64,000 bases of DNA from assembly GCF_025370935.1 (NCBI RefSeq), contig NC_133478.1, positions 15,293,280 to 15,357,279 of the forward strand, read 5' to 3'. Under the pieces are notes generated by a model. It was not told the DNA's origin. It saw nothing but the letters and a program-made list of their open reading frames with translations, and did no database searches. Origin of the DNA: Choristoneura fumiferana (lineage: Eukaryota; Arthropoda; Insecta; Lepidoptera; Tortricidae). A program made the position numbers and the translations under genes. Within the stretch, counting starts at the first letter, position 1; every line of letters begins with the position of its first letter. Shown here in pieces: positions 22,139 through 32,744 of the stretch.

Positions 22139-22445
22139 GGGGGCGAAAGAAAATTATGACTATTGAAATTATGACCAAAGATAATATGACGAGCAACGAT
22201 TATGACAAACAACGGTATGGATAAACCAAATCGAAAGTTTAACGTTATGGGAGTCAATATAGACCCTATGTATAATAAATATGTAAGATTCGAATTTCTT
22301 ACAAACGGTATGGTGCCCTTAATATTGTGGAATATTTTTTTGTTCTAAAGTAATGTTTGGTCGAATGATTGGTTGTTATAATTTTTCTTGATTGAAACTG
22401 GAAATAGTTTCTTGAATAGTTTACGTAAGATTTATTAGATATTAA

Positions 22446-22572
22446 AGCTCGTGGTAAATTTCAAATGTAATTTCGCACATGAATTTCGAAAAACTCAGAG
22501 GTGCGGGCCGGGGTTTGAACCCACAAGCCTCTACTTGAGAGGCGATAGGTCAAACCACAGGCCACCACGGAA
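22446..22572 (-). mobile_element. SINE-A, head-only fragment
   Basis: Contains the tRNA head and the AAATTTACCACGAGC block but not the 3' half. Loss of the 3' end is unusual for a 5'-truncated retroposon, so it is a broken copy. Confidence 0.7.
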
Positions 22573-22618
22573 AGTCGAACCACGGAAGTCGTTACTGAAA
22601 GTCGATAGTTACAGTATT

Positions 22619-22802
22619 ATTTGCCGACCTAATAGCCAAGTAGTTAAAGAACCTGACTTATGTATGAAGCTTGAGGTCCCGGACTCGATCCCTGGTCGAG
22701 GCAGACATTTGTATGAATAATACCAATGTTTGCTTTCGATTCTTGGACGTTCAATATGTATTTAAGTACGTATTGTATTTATCTATATAGAGGTAAGTAT
22801 GT
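22619..22802 (+). mobile_element. SINE-C, 5' part with tRNA-like head
   Basis: Head: GCCGACCTAATAGCCAAGTAG, TTAAAGAACCTGACT, GGTCCCGGACTCGATCCCTGG (box A and box B positions). The body continues TGTATTTAAGTACG and ATCTATATAGAGGTAAG. It complements the antisense copies at 46905 and 50610. Confidence 0.6.
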
Positions 22803-22804
22803 TT

Positions 22805-23370
22805 ACACGTTGCCTAGTCGGTACAGTATAAGCTTTTTTTAGTTTGGGACTAGGTTAATGGGTGTCGATTGTCCCATAATAATTATTTCAATTGTATTTC
22901 AATTATGCGAAACAATACGTTAGGTCAATAAAATGTTAGACTATCCGGTAAAGAAAAGACCTATTAAAAGTGCATGTTCATGTGTGGCCATCGTCTAAAT
23001 GTCATAATATTAGACTTTAGTCAAGGCATCGTGTCGTCAAAACCATCGGAAAATACTTCTGGTTTAATGTGGCAACAGACGTCCCCAATTATAAGTTTTA
23101 ACAAAGTTGCTTCCACTTTTTGTAACTGTAGCATTAAATTTATGCAAGGCCTACAAATTACAGGCACGGTAGAGTACTTTACGGCATTTTTCCTTCAAGT
23201 TGATAAGCAGATTGGACACAACTTTGTTATTTATAGTTTTGCTCTTGAAGTTTTACGAGTAATTGTTTAATTCTTACAAATTGCCGTTAAAATAGTTTAC
23301 ATGTGATTATTCAATTAACTAACGGACTTATTAATGTTAAATCTGTTTAAAGTTAGTGTATAGTGTGTTA
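22805..23370. other. Intergenic, no gene recognised
   Basis: A 98-codon open frame (22974-23270) with no recognisable domain or splice sites; otherwise AT-rich. Confidence 0.4.
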
Positions 23371-23371
23371 C

Positions 23372-24068
23372 CGGCAGCCAGGCTTTTTTTAAGGGAGGTT
23401 AAAGTAACGTGTTTCTGTAACTTAACCATGAAATTGATTTAATTAATAAACTAAATTCAGACTTTGTTAACTTTCTAATAAAATTATAATTGCCAGCAAA
23501 GTAAATTGACAAGTAAGTGTAAATGACAGCCGACAGATACTTTGATTATTACTTGTCAGTTCACTTTGCTGTAAGTACATTGCTGGCAATAATAATTTTG
23601 TTAGAAAGTTACTTCTTCTTCTTCTCTTTTAAGATATGGCTTTTCTGTCCTAATTAATAGGAAAATTTCGCCAGTGTCAAGGTTAACTCTCTTTGAGAGA
23701 GACATTGTAGGTAGGTACGGTGATTGTAGTTTTTGCAACTTGATAGTAAAATTCCAGAAACCACGTGGAGACAACTTGCGCATTAAAAAATGGCAGACAC
23801 GAGAGCAATATAGAATTTTGTGATCACTGTTCACTGTTAAGGTTAATCGCCGCATATAACACTATCAAAATTATACTTCAACTAGCCAAACAAACAGAAA
23901 TAGCAAAATTAGATATATTGTCTACATCCGCCATTTTCGAATGCTACAAATCGACTCTGTTAGAAAGGTAACAAAGTCTGAATTTTAGTTTATTCATTAA
24001 ATTAACGTCATGGTTGAGTTACAGAAATACATTGCTTTAACCTCCCTTAAAAATAGCCTAGCTGCCGC
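23372..24068. mobile_element. Nested foldback element, ~700 bp, ~105-bp terminal inverted repeats
   Basis: Left end CGGCAGCCAGGC..TTTAAGGGAGG, right end CCTCCCTTAAAAATAGCC, TAGCTGCCG. Pairing runs inward through GTTTCTGTAACTTAACCATG / CATGGTTGAGTTACAGAAA to GACTTTGTTAACTTTCTAA / TTAGAAAGGTAACAAAGTC. A second hairpin (23480-23613) sits on the inner side of the left arm. No transposase frame. A short target duplication could not be identified. Confidence 0.75.
23480..23613. repeat. Inner hairpin of the nested foldback element
   Basis: TTTCTAATAAAATTATAATTG, CCAGC...TTGACAAGTAA pairs with TTACTTGTCAGTTCACTTTG...GCTGGCAATAATAATTTTG, TTAGAAAG. Both borders contain the TTAGAAAG / CTTTCTAA word used by the outer palindrome. 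Confidence 0.65.
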
Positions 24069-24366
24069 TGTATATGGGATAAGATGATGATGACTAAATT
24101 CGACATGACTATGATAGTTTTAATAAAAAATAACTTATCATAGCCACTAACAAGTTAATAAAAGTAATTATTGGTCCTTGATCGAGTAAATATTCTTCCT
24201 CAACCGAGAAACGCGACTACACTGTCTTCAGTGAAATGAGTACTAAAAAGAAAAATAAATTTGACAGATGGCCAGTCTCCTCATGTCCAGGTTAGTTAGT
24301 TTCTTAACTAGATTCTCTATCAACGGGGAGCTGCGACGAGAAAAGCAAACGAGCTAGAGTCATCTA

Positions 24367-24564
24367 CAGATGACCCTTAGTATAAGTTTTCGGTTACAAA
24401 ATACGTCTCGATTGCGTTCTCGTTTAAATCTCAATTTGTATGGAAGCACGAACATCGCGAACTTTCTGCTAGAGGCGCTGTTCGTGCTTCCATGCAAATT
24501 GAGATTACAACGCGAGCGCAATCGAGACGTATTGTGTAACCGAAAACATATACTAAGAGCCCTG
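24367..24564. mobile_element. Long hairpin element, ~198 bp
   Basis: Arms of about 80-85 bp: CTTAGTATAAGTTTTCGGTT, CGTCTCGATTGCG, CTCAATTTG, TGGAAGCACGAAC on the left and the reverse complement on the right, with few mismatches; the loop is only about 30 bases. Ends are CAG...CTG. Both strands therefore show similar 70-80-codon open frames, which are artefacts of the palindrome. Confidence 0.8.
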
Positions 24565-24825
24565 GGCATTATTTCACTAACGTGATAGGTTACAATATTT
24601 TTTTTCTGCATGATTTCTTTATAAGTGGAAAAAATCCAAATTCTACTAAGATGTTACAAAATAATAAAGCGAGATAGAGAATTTCATTCTGTATCCCGTA
24701 ATGAGGACTGTCAAGAAAAATAACAGTTTATTTTTATTTTTTTGCATAGAAAAGTCAATTCAAAAGAAAACTATTTTAAAAATTTATATATTTTTTTTGT
24801 TGATGATGTCATGTCGCAGTCCTAA

Positions 24826-24908
24826 TAATGCTGTAGGTGTCCATGGGCAGCGGTGATCATTTACCATCAGGTGACCCACCTGCTCGTTTACCAGCTTTTT
24901 GATAAAAA
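24826..24908 (-). repeat. Rep2 fragment
   Basis: GTAGGTGTCCATGGGCAGCG, TACCATCAGGTGACCCACC, TGCTCGTTTACCAGC, the antisense 5' part of Rep2. Confidence 0.65.
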
Positions 24909-25424
24909 AAAGTTTACTATACATTGTAAAAATAAACAACCCCAATTTATAAAGTCTTGACTTATTTACGAGTATGTATGCCTTGAACGCATCATAATAA
25001 ATGGTAAAATCCGATACCGCAGGGCCGAGGGCCGAGGGTTTCAGCTACTATGAAATTCGAAAATCTAAATTCGTATCATACCCTCCCTCTCACACTCGTA
25101 TTAAATAGCATTAGCGTCAGCGGGACAGCAAGATCCGCAGTTTGAATTTTGCACTTCGAAGTATAGAGCCAGATAGTTGGGCTGTAACAATCTACCGGTA
25201 ACAGCAATCTGGGCGGATCTTGCTCAAGGTGCCACAAAAGGTGCGACGTAAGCGATCTTGCCAGTTTTTATAGAGCTTCCTAAATTACGCTATTCAGCAA
25301 AGAAAATATAATCTAGGGACACGGTAGCGCTAAGCCAAGTCGAGCGCACGGCAAACTGCTGTACCATCTTTGTCCAAACATTTCGAAGTATTTACACGTC
25401 TTTGTCTTGTAGCACTAGGATGCC

Positions 25425-25622
25425 ATTTCAAAGTTCAATATCTCAAAAATGGCTAATTCGATTGTAATGAAGCTTAGCTAAGAAATACTACAAGGAAACG
25501 CGCTTTCACCGTAAAAAGCTGTTCTATTCATCTGAGAGCTACAATGATATGTGTCATTATACACAGACAGACACTGGCGTCAAACTTATATCACCCCTCT
25601 TTTTGCGTCGGGGGTTAAAAAG
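25425..25622 (+). repeat. Rep3 copy
   Basis: TTTCAAAGTTCAATATCTC, AAAAATGGCTAATTCG, ACACAGACAGACAC, GGCGTCAAACTTATATCACC, CCTCTTTTTGCGTCGGGGG. Confidence 0.7.
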
Positions 25623-25758
25623 AGTTCTTCTTCTTCTTCTTTGTCGGATACTCTTGGCAGAGCAGTCGTGGTCACAGCCCGTCGAACAATTCTACGTCAG
25701 TTGTCCCTGTCTGTCGCTTCTCTGGCGCAAGTGTTGAGAGGAGTATTTGTTATGGCTT

Positions 25759-26555
25759 TTAACCCTTTACCAGGCCCCTTAGAACTAGCGTGTCTTCCTA
25801 CGTTCTTTATATACTGTTACAACCGTATTTAACGCCTTGTAAAAAAATTATTTACTAAAGTCGGAGATGTTCCTTTAAACCAGAAATAAAAATGTGGGTT
25901 ACGGTTATCCCATCGCCTGTCTAAGTAATTAACTGTCATACTCGATTTTGTCTTATTATATTCTTGATAAGGCGAAGGGATATATTCCTCCCACATCTTA
26001 TTCTTCAGGTAAAGTCTTTGAAAGGAGATTTTACAGCTAGGTACATAAAATCGCTCTAGGTTGAACACAAAAACAGTTTTATTACTTACGCGAGTTTTTA
26101 TGACACGACAAGACAATTTCGGTAAATGCCATGGGAAGAATAGCTCCCGCACAGTTAAACTCTAATAAGGCCATGGGATAATGTCAACCCACATCCTAAT
26201 TTTGGTCATACACAAAAATGCATGAATATTTATCAATGTTTCAGATTACATTACCTTTCAACACTCAAAATCTATAAAAAATCAAAAAATTGTTCGATCT
26301 ATGTACTCTGTTTCATAGAAATTAAGGAAAGTGTTCCAATTTCTCCGTAGTTTACTGAAATTAGAGTTCAAGTGAATCTAAAAGGCTGCCAAAGATATAT
26401 TACGTGATTTAGAAGCGTGTTGTGAATGAAGATAATAAAATACTATTTTCAGGGATCGACCAAATATTTTGTAGGAGGTTTGGAGTTAAAACCTGACTAC
26501 GGTAACCGATATAAGATGTGGGAGAAATATATCCCTTCGCCTGGTAAAGGGTTAA
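25759..26555. mobile_element. piggyBac-like non-autonomous element, copy 1
   Basis: Flanked by TTAA at 25759-25762 and 26552-26555. Ends CCCTTTACCAGGC and GCCTGGTAAAGGG are perfect inverted repeats starting at the TTAA, the hallmark of piggyBac-superfamily insertions (TTAA target, CCC-starting ends). The interior shares about 800 bp with the element at 40324-41141 in the opposite orientation. Largest open frame 107 codons on the minus strand (25829-26152), without a DDD transposase resemblance. Confidence 0.8.
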
Positions 26556-26629
26556 CGTCCTCTTGATCTTTTCCCATTTTCCAATTTAATAACCTAACCA
26601 TAAAAAAAAAACATTTTTAGTACAAAGTT

Positions 26630-26912
26630 ATTATTGCTGACTGTACTTTTTAATGACTGTACTTGCATTGCCACCCAAACTACATTTGTATACCAAATTT
26701 CAAGTCGATGCTATTAGCCGTTGAAGAGTTCCGTCCTGCGGAGACGATCCTGGCTGGACTACCAGGATGTCACTATTAGATTATTGTATTGTCACGTGAT
26801 TTACGTAAGTATTCCAAATTTCAAGTCGATCTGACTGGAAGTTGGTAAAATTTAACTTGCAAGATTTGATTACAGACAGACAGACAACGGGACAGGTGAA
26901 ACTAAATGAAAT
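26630..26912 (+). repeat. Rep4 copy
   Basis: TTGCTGACTGTACTTTTTAA, TGACTGTACTTGCATTGCC, GAGTTCCGTCCTGCGGAGACG, CTGGACTACCAGGATGTCAC and GCAAGATTTGATTACAGACA. Confidence 0.75.
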
Positions 26913-27044
26913 TATGGGCGGTGGTGATCTCAGTCGAATAAAAAAAAAGCTAAGACGTCGATATTTTTTATGAAACACTATCTACATTTAAGCGAAAAAC
27001 ATCATCGTAATCATTATCATGTAATTTTACCGAATCGAATCCAT

Positions 27045-27492
27045 ACTAATATTATAAATGCGAAAGTGTATGTGTTTGTATGTTAGTGTGTTTGCATGTT
27101 TGTATGTTTGTCCGTCTTTGACATAGAGATAGTTTATGGGCCAGAGAGTGACATGAGAGTGGCATAACCCGGAAAAAACACAGTCCCCGAGGGAACAGCG
27201 CGCGATAACCGAATAGGGATGTTGACGCCATTAAAAAATAATTCGAAGGCACGACTCCAGTAAAAAAACGCTGATTAATTTTCGATTTACTGTAAAATTA
27301 GATTTTTTGTTGCTTTAAAACAAATAAATAGTTAGTTGATTGAGTTGGCGAACAAATAGCGACTTATGACTTATTGCCATTGAAACTCTATGGGAGAATT
27401 GTGTTTTGACAGCACATAAAAAGTACGTCAGTTGATTGGTGGTGTCAATATCCCTATTCCACGCGGGCTAAGCGGCGGGCAAAAGCTAGTAA
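27045..27492 (-). repeat. Rep1 copy interrupted by a 241-bp element
   Basis: Plus strand starts ATACTAATATTATAAATGCG and ends CCACGCGGGCTAAGCGGCGG, GCAAAAGCTAGTA. It is split by the foldback element at 27215-27455; the copy at 38372-38573 shows the uninterrupted arrangement. Confidence 0.75.
27215..27455. mobile_element. MITE inserted into Rep1, AT target
   Basis: Ends AGGGATGTTGACGCC and GGTGTCAATATCCCT are inverted repeats. Comparing ...GATAACCGAAT|..|ATTCCACGCGG with the undisturbed Rep1 copy (GATAACTGGATTCCACGCGG) gives a 2-bp AT duplication. Confidence 0.75.
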
Positions 27493-27494
27493 AT

Positions 27495-28383
27495 ATATAA
27501 ATGTGTGTATCTAACGAAAATGTTAACACCTTTCACGAGAAATATCATAAAAGAATTAAAGAGAAACGTGTTAACAAAGTTGCCTAGTCACCTTGAGCCT
27601 TGTGTTGAAGGAGGGATCATAAATACACATCCGCACCCTAGGGGGTACTCGTAGTCAGTCGAGCTGACATTAATCGTGAGGTAACGAGCCTGTGCCAAGC
27701 ATACGAACTCATTACGTGCTAAGTGGAATATAATATGTATTACGGCAACAAAGAATAAACGTACAACTGTAATAATAACTTTTTCTCAAAAATGTCCGTA
27801 AAAGTTGACATTATTCTTTACATATCAGAAGGTGAAGTGCAAAGTTTATGGTCAGCGAAAAATTAAAAAGTTAAAATGATTGCAGGCGCGCTAGCTCGAC
27901 AGTAAAAAAATGGAAATGTTGGCACAAGTCGTATACAGCCAAGTCTAATGGCCGGTATCAGATATTTTGTTGGAACTCCGGACATTTTTTATTGGGTCTG
28001 AAACAGCTTGTGGTGTTTTCCGTGGAATAATACACACCTGCAGTTTATTTTTAATGAAAAAGCATAAGAAAAATATTGGAATAAAATTGGAATAATATAT
28101 TTTGAGAAAAAGTTTATTCTATTTCAGAATTATTCACCATTGAGAAACGCTTTGTATTAGTCTCGGCTGGAATAGCAATTGCTGGTTTATTACTCATCCA
28201 GCAATTGCCTACTTCCAGGACACGACAATCTACTATTTTTTAACATTTAACATGACTTGTAAGGCCGCTTGTAGACGTCCGTTGCTTCACCGGACTACGG
28301 ACCGTTTTTTTTTTGCCAAATGCAACGTTGCCAGCTCAGCAGGTATAAACGCTTACTCTGTGAACATCAATTTCACCATCATC
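27495..28383. other. Intergenic, no gene recognised
   Basis: No supported feature. Confidence 0.5.
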
Positions 28384-28384
28384 A

Positions 28385-28568
28385 TCCCACCCTAGACACT
28401 TTCCACTGCTGGGCACAGACCTCCTCTCAGAATAACAGAACTTGGGCCGTAATTCTCACGCAGACCCAGTGCAGAATGGGAACACTCACCATAGAATTGC
28501 TTCGCAGGTTTGTGCAGGTTTCCTCGCGATGATTTTCATTCACCGTAAAGCCCGTGCCGTGGTAAATA
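28385..28568 (-). mobile_element. SINE-A, 5'-truncated copy
   Basis: (CATCATCATC) tail side, CACTTTCCACTGCTGGGC, CCTCCTCTCAGAATAACAG, ending near the GTGGTAAATATCAAA block; the tRNA head is absent, as expected of 5' truncation. Confidence 0.75.
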
Positions 28569-28571
28569 TCA

Positions 28572-28765
28572 AAAGTTGGAAAACCCCCGACATTGTCACT
28601 TCAAAATTCAATAACTCAAAAACGGCTAAACCGATTTTGATAAACGTGTCTAAGAACTATCGCTACAAACCCTGCTTTCAAATAAAAAAAATCCGCATTC
28701 AAATCGGTTCGGCCGTTTAAGAGCAGCGGTGTAACAGACAGACACACAGACATACAGAACTTAAG
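28572..28765 (+). repeat. Rep3-related copy
   Basis: GGAAAACCCCCGACATTGTC, AAAATTCAATAACTCAAAAAC, GGTTCGGCCGTTTAAGAGCAG, GTAACAGACAGACACACAG. Directly joined to the truncated SINE-A. Confidence 0.6.
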
Positions 28766-28769
28766 TCAT

Positions 28770-29420
28770 TTTTCGAATATGGAACATCGACTTACATATT
28801 ATCTATACGGACACGTTACTACTACATACAACAGGTCAAGTATTTTTATCTAAACCCAAATTCTAAATATTGTATATTTTTCAGTTTTCACAAGTACTTT
28901 TTATAGCCAATAACATAACTAAAAATAAATCTTAATACTTGCTGTGCTTTAATATTGCCATTCTGTAGATAGCAGTTTATCTGTCGCCGCCGCCGTATTT
29001 GTACGCGTATTGACATTAGATGGGTGCGTTCGCGTGCAAGTTTTGTTAACGTAATTCGTAGCTGTCACTGTTGAGTACATGAGCAATAAGAAGCAAAATT
29101 AAAAGTTTTCAAAACACAGGACGGTTATGAAATAAAATTCTTAATAGAAAAAGAGTACTGTTGGCGACTGGCTGCGGTATGACCTTTTTTATAACTATAC
29201 TTTACGTTCATTGTCAGTTGTGATTTGTTTGCCCGATCTGTCGGTTCCAATACATAAAATTGTGCTTTTATTATTAAATAACCTATCATTTAACCCGTGT
29301 TTCCATCAATCTTCCCATTACTTCCCATACAGTCCACCACTAGCTATCAAGTACAATTTTTACAAAAAATCCAATACTAACAGGGATTAGGTATCTATGT
29401 TTTGTGTTATTCTTTTTTAA
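28770..29420. other. Intergenic, no gene recognised
   Basis: Includes a small GC-rich patch (CGCCGCCGCCG near 28984) but no supported gene. Confidence 0.45.
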
Positions 29421-29424
29421 AAGC

Positions 29425-29705
29425 TTTATTTAGTTTCACTGTCTGTCTGTCTGTTTGTAATCAAATCTTGCAAGTTAAATCCGACTAACTTCTAGCAGAT
29501 TGATTGACTTGAAATTTGGTATACTTATGTAAATTGTGTGACAATACAATAATTTAGCAGTGACATCCTGGTAGTCCGGCCAGGATGTGTCCGTAGGACG
29601 GAACTCTTCACCGGTTAATGGCATCAACTTGAAATTTGGTATGCAAATGTAGTTTGGGTGGCGATGCAAGTACAGTCAACAAAAAGTACAATCAGCAAAA
29701 AAAGC
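29425..29705 (-). repeat. Rep4 copy, full length
   Basis: Plus-strand AAAGCTTTATTTAGTTTCAC, (TGTC) run, AATCTTGCAAGTTAAATC, CCGGCCAGGATGTGTCCGTAG, ACAGTCAACAAAAAGTAC, ending CAGCAAAAAAAGC. Confidence 0.75.
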
Positions 29706-29937
29706 TTCTATTAATAATTGAATAATTACCAAAAACTTATTTCCTATTCTTATTATTGTTCGTTTTTTTGTAGAAAAAACTTCAATAGGTACCTTAAATA
29801 GGTAGCCCTGTTCATTGATTACCGGGCGTGAAGTTGCGGTAGCACCCGTCCAAGTTTTGCGTTTGGCTCCTGGGAAACTTTAAAGGTAGTTCAGCACGCT
29901 AAGAACGAAATTAACTAAAACAGTTGTTGTTGGCACA

Positions 29938-30430
29938 AAGGTTTATTTATTTATTTATTTATTTATTTTAAGGAGAGCAAACAGAAGCAAGTGTATACAA
30001 TATGCACTTATAAAATAGATACATTTTTAAATTCACTTACTCCCTAACGAGCCCCCACTAAGAAATATGGTATAAGTGATTATGTAGACTTACACTATAC
30101 ACTGTGATACATTCAAGGTTTCATACATTTTGTTTTTGAACTTATCTCTCGTCATATCAAATATATCCACTGACAGAGGTTTATTATAAGAGTTACACAA
30201 GCGTCGCAAAGGTGCGCGATGACCAGCGTTGCTGGAAGAGAACGGGACGGCGAACAAGGCGGCGGACCGAGAACTGAAACGTGAAGGAACTCTAAAGCTG
30301 ACCTGCGATAGAAGCTCTGCACTGTTGTAGTGCCCTCTACAGATGTTGTACAATGTTACACCGCATCCGACACGTTACGCCTAGTTTCGAGGGAAGATAT
30401 TTTATAATACTTCAATAGGTTACAGTAGCT
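29938..30430 (-). pseudogene. LINE 3' end with (AATA)n tail, unnamed family
   Basis: The minus-strand open frame 30353-30090 ends RVPSRFSSRSAALFAVPFSS, SNAGHRAPLRRLCNSYNKPL, which has the layout of the C-terminus of Jockey-like or CR1-like LINE polyproteins (RxPxRxxR...SPLRRxCxLYN). A 3' UTR follows and then a (TAAA/AATA)n tract at 29940-29968 (read as TTTA on the plus strand). 5'-truncated. Confidence 0.6.
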
Positions 30431-31163
30431 CATTTTCTTCCCTGTCAAGCGGCTATGCATAGCCCGCAAAAACTTTTTTTGGACCATTTCAATAGAATTA
30501 CAATATAAGTTAGTTATAAAAGCGTGTGTTTAGGTCGTTAGTTTTAGATATATTTGACAAAGAGCGTCAATATAGAGTTGATGACCCGCTTGCTCGTTTT
30601 CCTTCCTCTCATAATAAAAAGTGTACAGTCGCTATCAGATATTTCGGAGCGTCCAAGGTGATCAAAAATATCGAAACATGAACTCTAATACCTTAATAAT
30701 AAAGTGCATGTGCCAATATTTACGGTACTACAAAAGTACGGTAATACAAAAGTACGGTAAAATCCGTGGGAAAAGACTGTCTTGATTTTGGAATTAAGAT
30801 ATTACAACGTTTGAACGAAATGTTAACCGACATTTGTCGAAATGAAGATGGTTTTGAAAAGATGACTTTTTGACAAGTTTCTTGCGATGCAATTTCTTGG
30901 CAATAATGGTATTTCCGAAAGCACTGGTAGTTTAAAAAAGTGACATGTCATAGAGCCCTTTGCGAGTAATTGCGATCTACCTACTTGCTGAATAAACGTT
31001 TTCTTTTGTTGTCAGCAGACATGATTGTGACGAGAAAGAGGATTATTCGTTAGAAACATATTGCAGCTAGTCTAAATTATAATTATTAAATTATGAAAAT
31101 TGGGTGCCGATCAATCGTCATATAAACTTTTAGCATAATTTAATTTTACTACGTTCAAGAATC
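30431..31163. other. Intergenic, no gene recognised
   Basis: A Rep2-like antisense shred occurs near 30577-30605 (GATGACCCGCTTGCTCGTTTTC). A GTACGGTAATACAAAAGTACGGTAA dispersal (about 30722-30760) is a tiny tandem repeat. Confidence 0.4.
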
Positions 31164-31167
31164 ATAA

Positions 31168-31203
31168 CGTCGCTCGGCAGGCAAAAGTACTAAAGCGACA
31201 CTT
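31168..31203 (+). repeat. Left 36-bp terminal inverted repeat
   Basis: Partner of 36285-36320, no mismatch. Its inner half TACTAAAGCGACACTT recurs inverted at 31371-31386. Confidence 0.85.
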
Positions 31204-32194
31204 CGTCAACTTTACAGGAGAGCGTTTTAAAGTTTTTTTTTTACGAAAAAAAATCATAACTTTTGAACCAGACAACCAATTTTGAAATTTCCAGGAATAT
31301 ATGACACATAATTTAATAGACTATAATAAGGTCTTAATAATTCATAGCAAAATCCATTGGTTTAGGAGATAAGTGTCGCTTTAGTAAGTTGTCCCCGAGT
31401 CATCGAGCAAATGCAATCAGGCAAAAACACTAAACGTAAAAATTTACCTCAGACGTCATATTTCAAATTAACTAATGTGATTTTACGTCTCAATAAATTT
31501 AGTATGTTTTTACTAACTACACACATTTTTTTTTCTTATCAAACTGTTCGTAATGCTGATTTACCAAATCGCAAGGGAAAATATCTTCCAAAGTACCTAC
31601 TGAACAGAAATTATATAAATAATATTCATTAATAATAATAAATATTAATCATCTATGCTAAAATTTCAATAACTTAACGTTAATTGTTACTAACACTAGA
31701 CTTTTGTTAATGTTATAAGGTTATTAATCACAAAGGCACATCTGATTTCTAACTAAATGCACAAAAGGTTTTTTTTTCACTATTATTTTTTGAGGTACTT
31801 TTATTATTATCATGTCCTAGTATTTTTGTGTATATACAAAGCATACGCTTTGGTTTAAGGATGAAATAATACGTAAAATACCTTAATTTATTCTGTAGGT
31901 AATAACTTTAATTAGCATTTCAACAAAAGTTTCAGAACAATTTTTTCTATTTTATACAAATAAATCATTCATTCATTCATTCAACATTATAGTACTTATT
32001 AGTACCTAATAAGTACGAAACCTGAGTAACAAACTGATGCGTCATGGTTGCTATAGCAACTTTAGATATATTATTGGTCTATATAACGATTAAGAAATAT
32101 AATGCACTATTGGTACAACCACATTTGTTATATTCTCATGACCTAACTATCCGATATCATGGACTTGTAATATACCAAACTATTAATATACTAA

Positions 32195-32333
32195 GGGGCT
32201 GTTTCACCATCCATTGATTAGTGTTAACTGGCGGTTAGGTGTGATGCCGTCTCTATTTGTTTTGTAGGAATAGACAGAGACGGCATCACATTTAACCGGC
32301 GGTTAACGCTAATCAATGGATGGTGAAACAGCT
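32195..32333. mobile_element. Foldback element with ACTAA duplication, 139 bp
   Basis: GGGCTGTTTCACCATCCATT, then GATGCCGTCTCT on the left; AGACGGCATCAC and ATCAATGGATGGTGAAACAG on the right. ACTAA at 32190-32194 and 32334-32338 looks like the target duplication. Loop ATTTGTTTTGTAGGAATAGAC as in the copy at 6103-6245. Confidence 0.8.
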
Positions 32334-32344
32334 ACTAACAGTAC

Positions 32345-32704
32345 TATGGTATAATCAAATGAAACGTCGTGAGACCTTTGCTGAGATTTAAGGACTGCGC
32401 TAAGTGAGACATGGCCGTCTTCAAAATTGACCACCTAGACTGAGAAAAGCTGGCGGAAAAATGCACTGATTGGCGCAGACGTGTGTTGGAGGGCCGCAAG
32501 TATTGTGATGAAGGCTTGCCTGGCTCAATGCACTTGCTTGCTGACAAGAGACATAAACAAAACCAAGGCCGTTCTGCACCAACATCCGCACACTTCTCTT
32601 GTCAAAGATGTGGACGAACATGTCGCTCTCGCATCGGTCTAGTCAGCCACCAAAGACGTTGTGCACAGGCAACACGCCAAAATTCGTCTGGAACAGACGC
32701 GTAG
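32345..32704 (+). pseudogene. Non-LTR retrotransposon C-terminus with CCHC-like finger
   Basis: Degenerate upstream, then RRRVLEGRKYCDEGLPGSMH and FSCQRCGRTCRSRIGLVSHQ, RRC before the stop. The CxxC...RIGLxSHxRxC finger is the usual last motif of one common class of insect LINE reverse-transcriptase proteins. Adjacent to, but of a different family from, the LINE-C fragments. Confidence 0.7.
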
Positions 32705-32744
32705 GCCTGATTGATGGTATAATGTATGTGATATTATATCTAAA

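Noticed and set aside
25829..26152. 107-codon open frame, minus strand
   Set aside because: It lies entirely inside the piggyBac-like element, is not kept open in the second copy as far as I could follow, and lacks transposase motifs.
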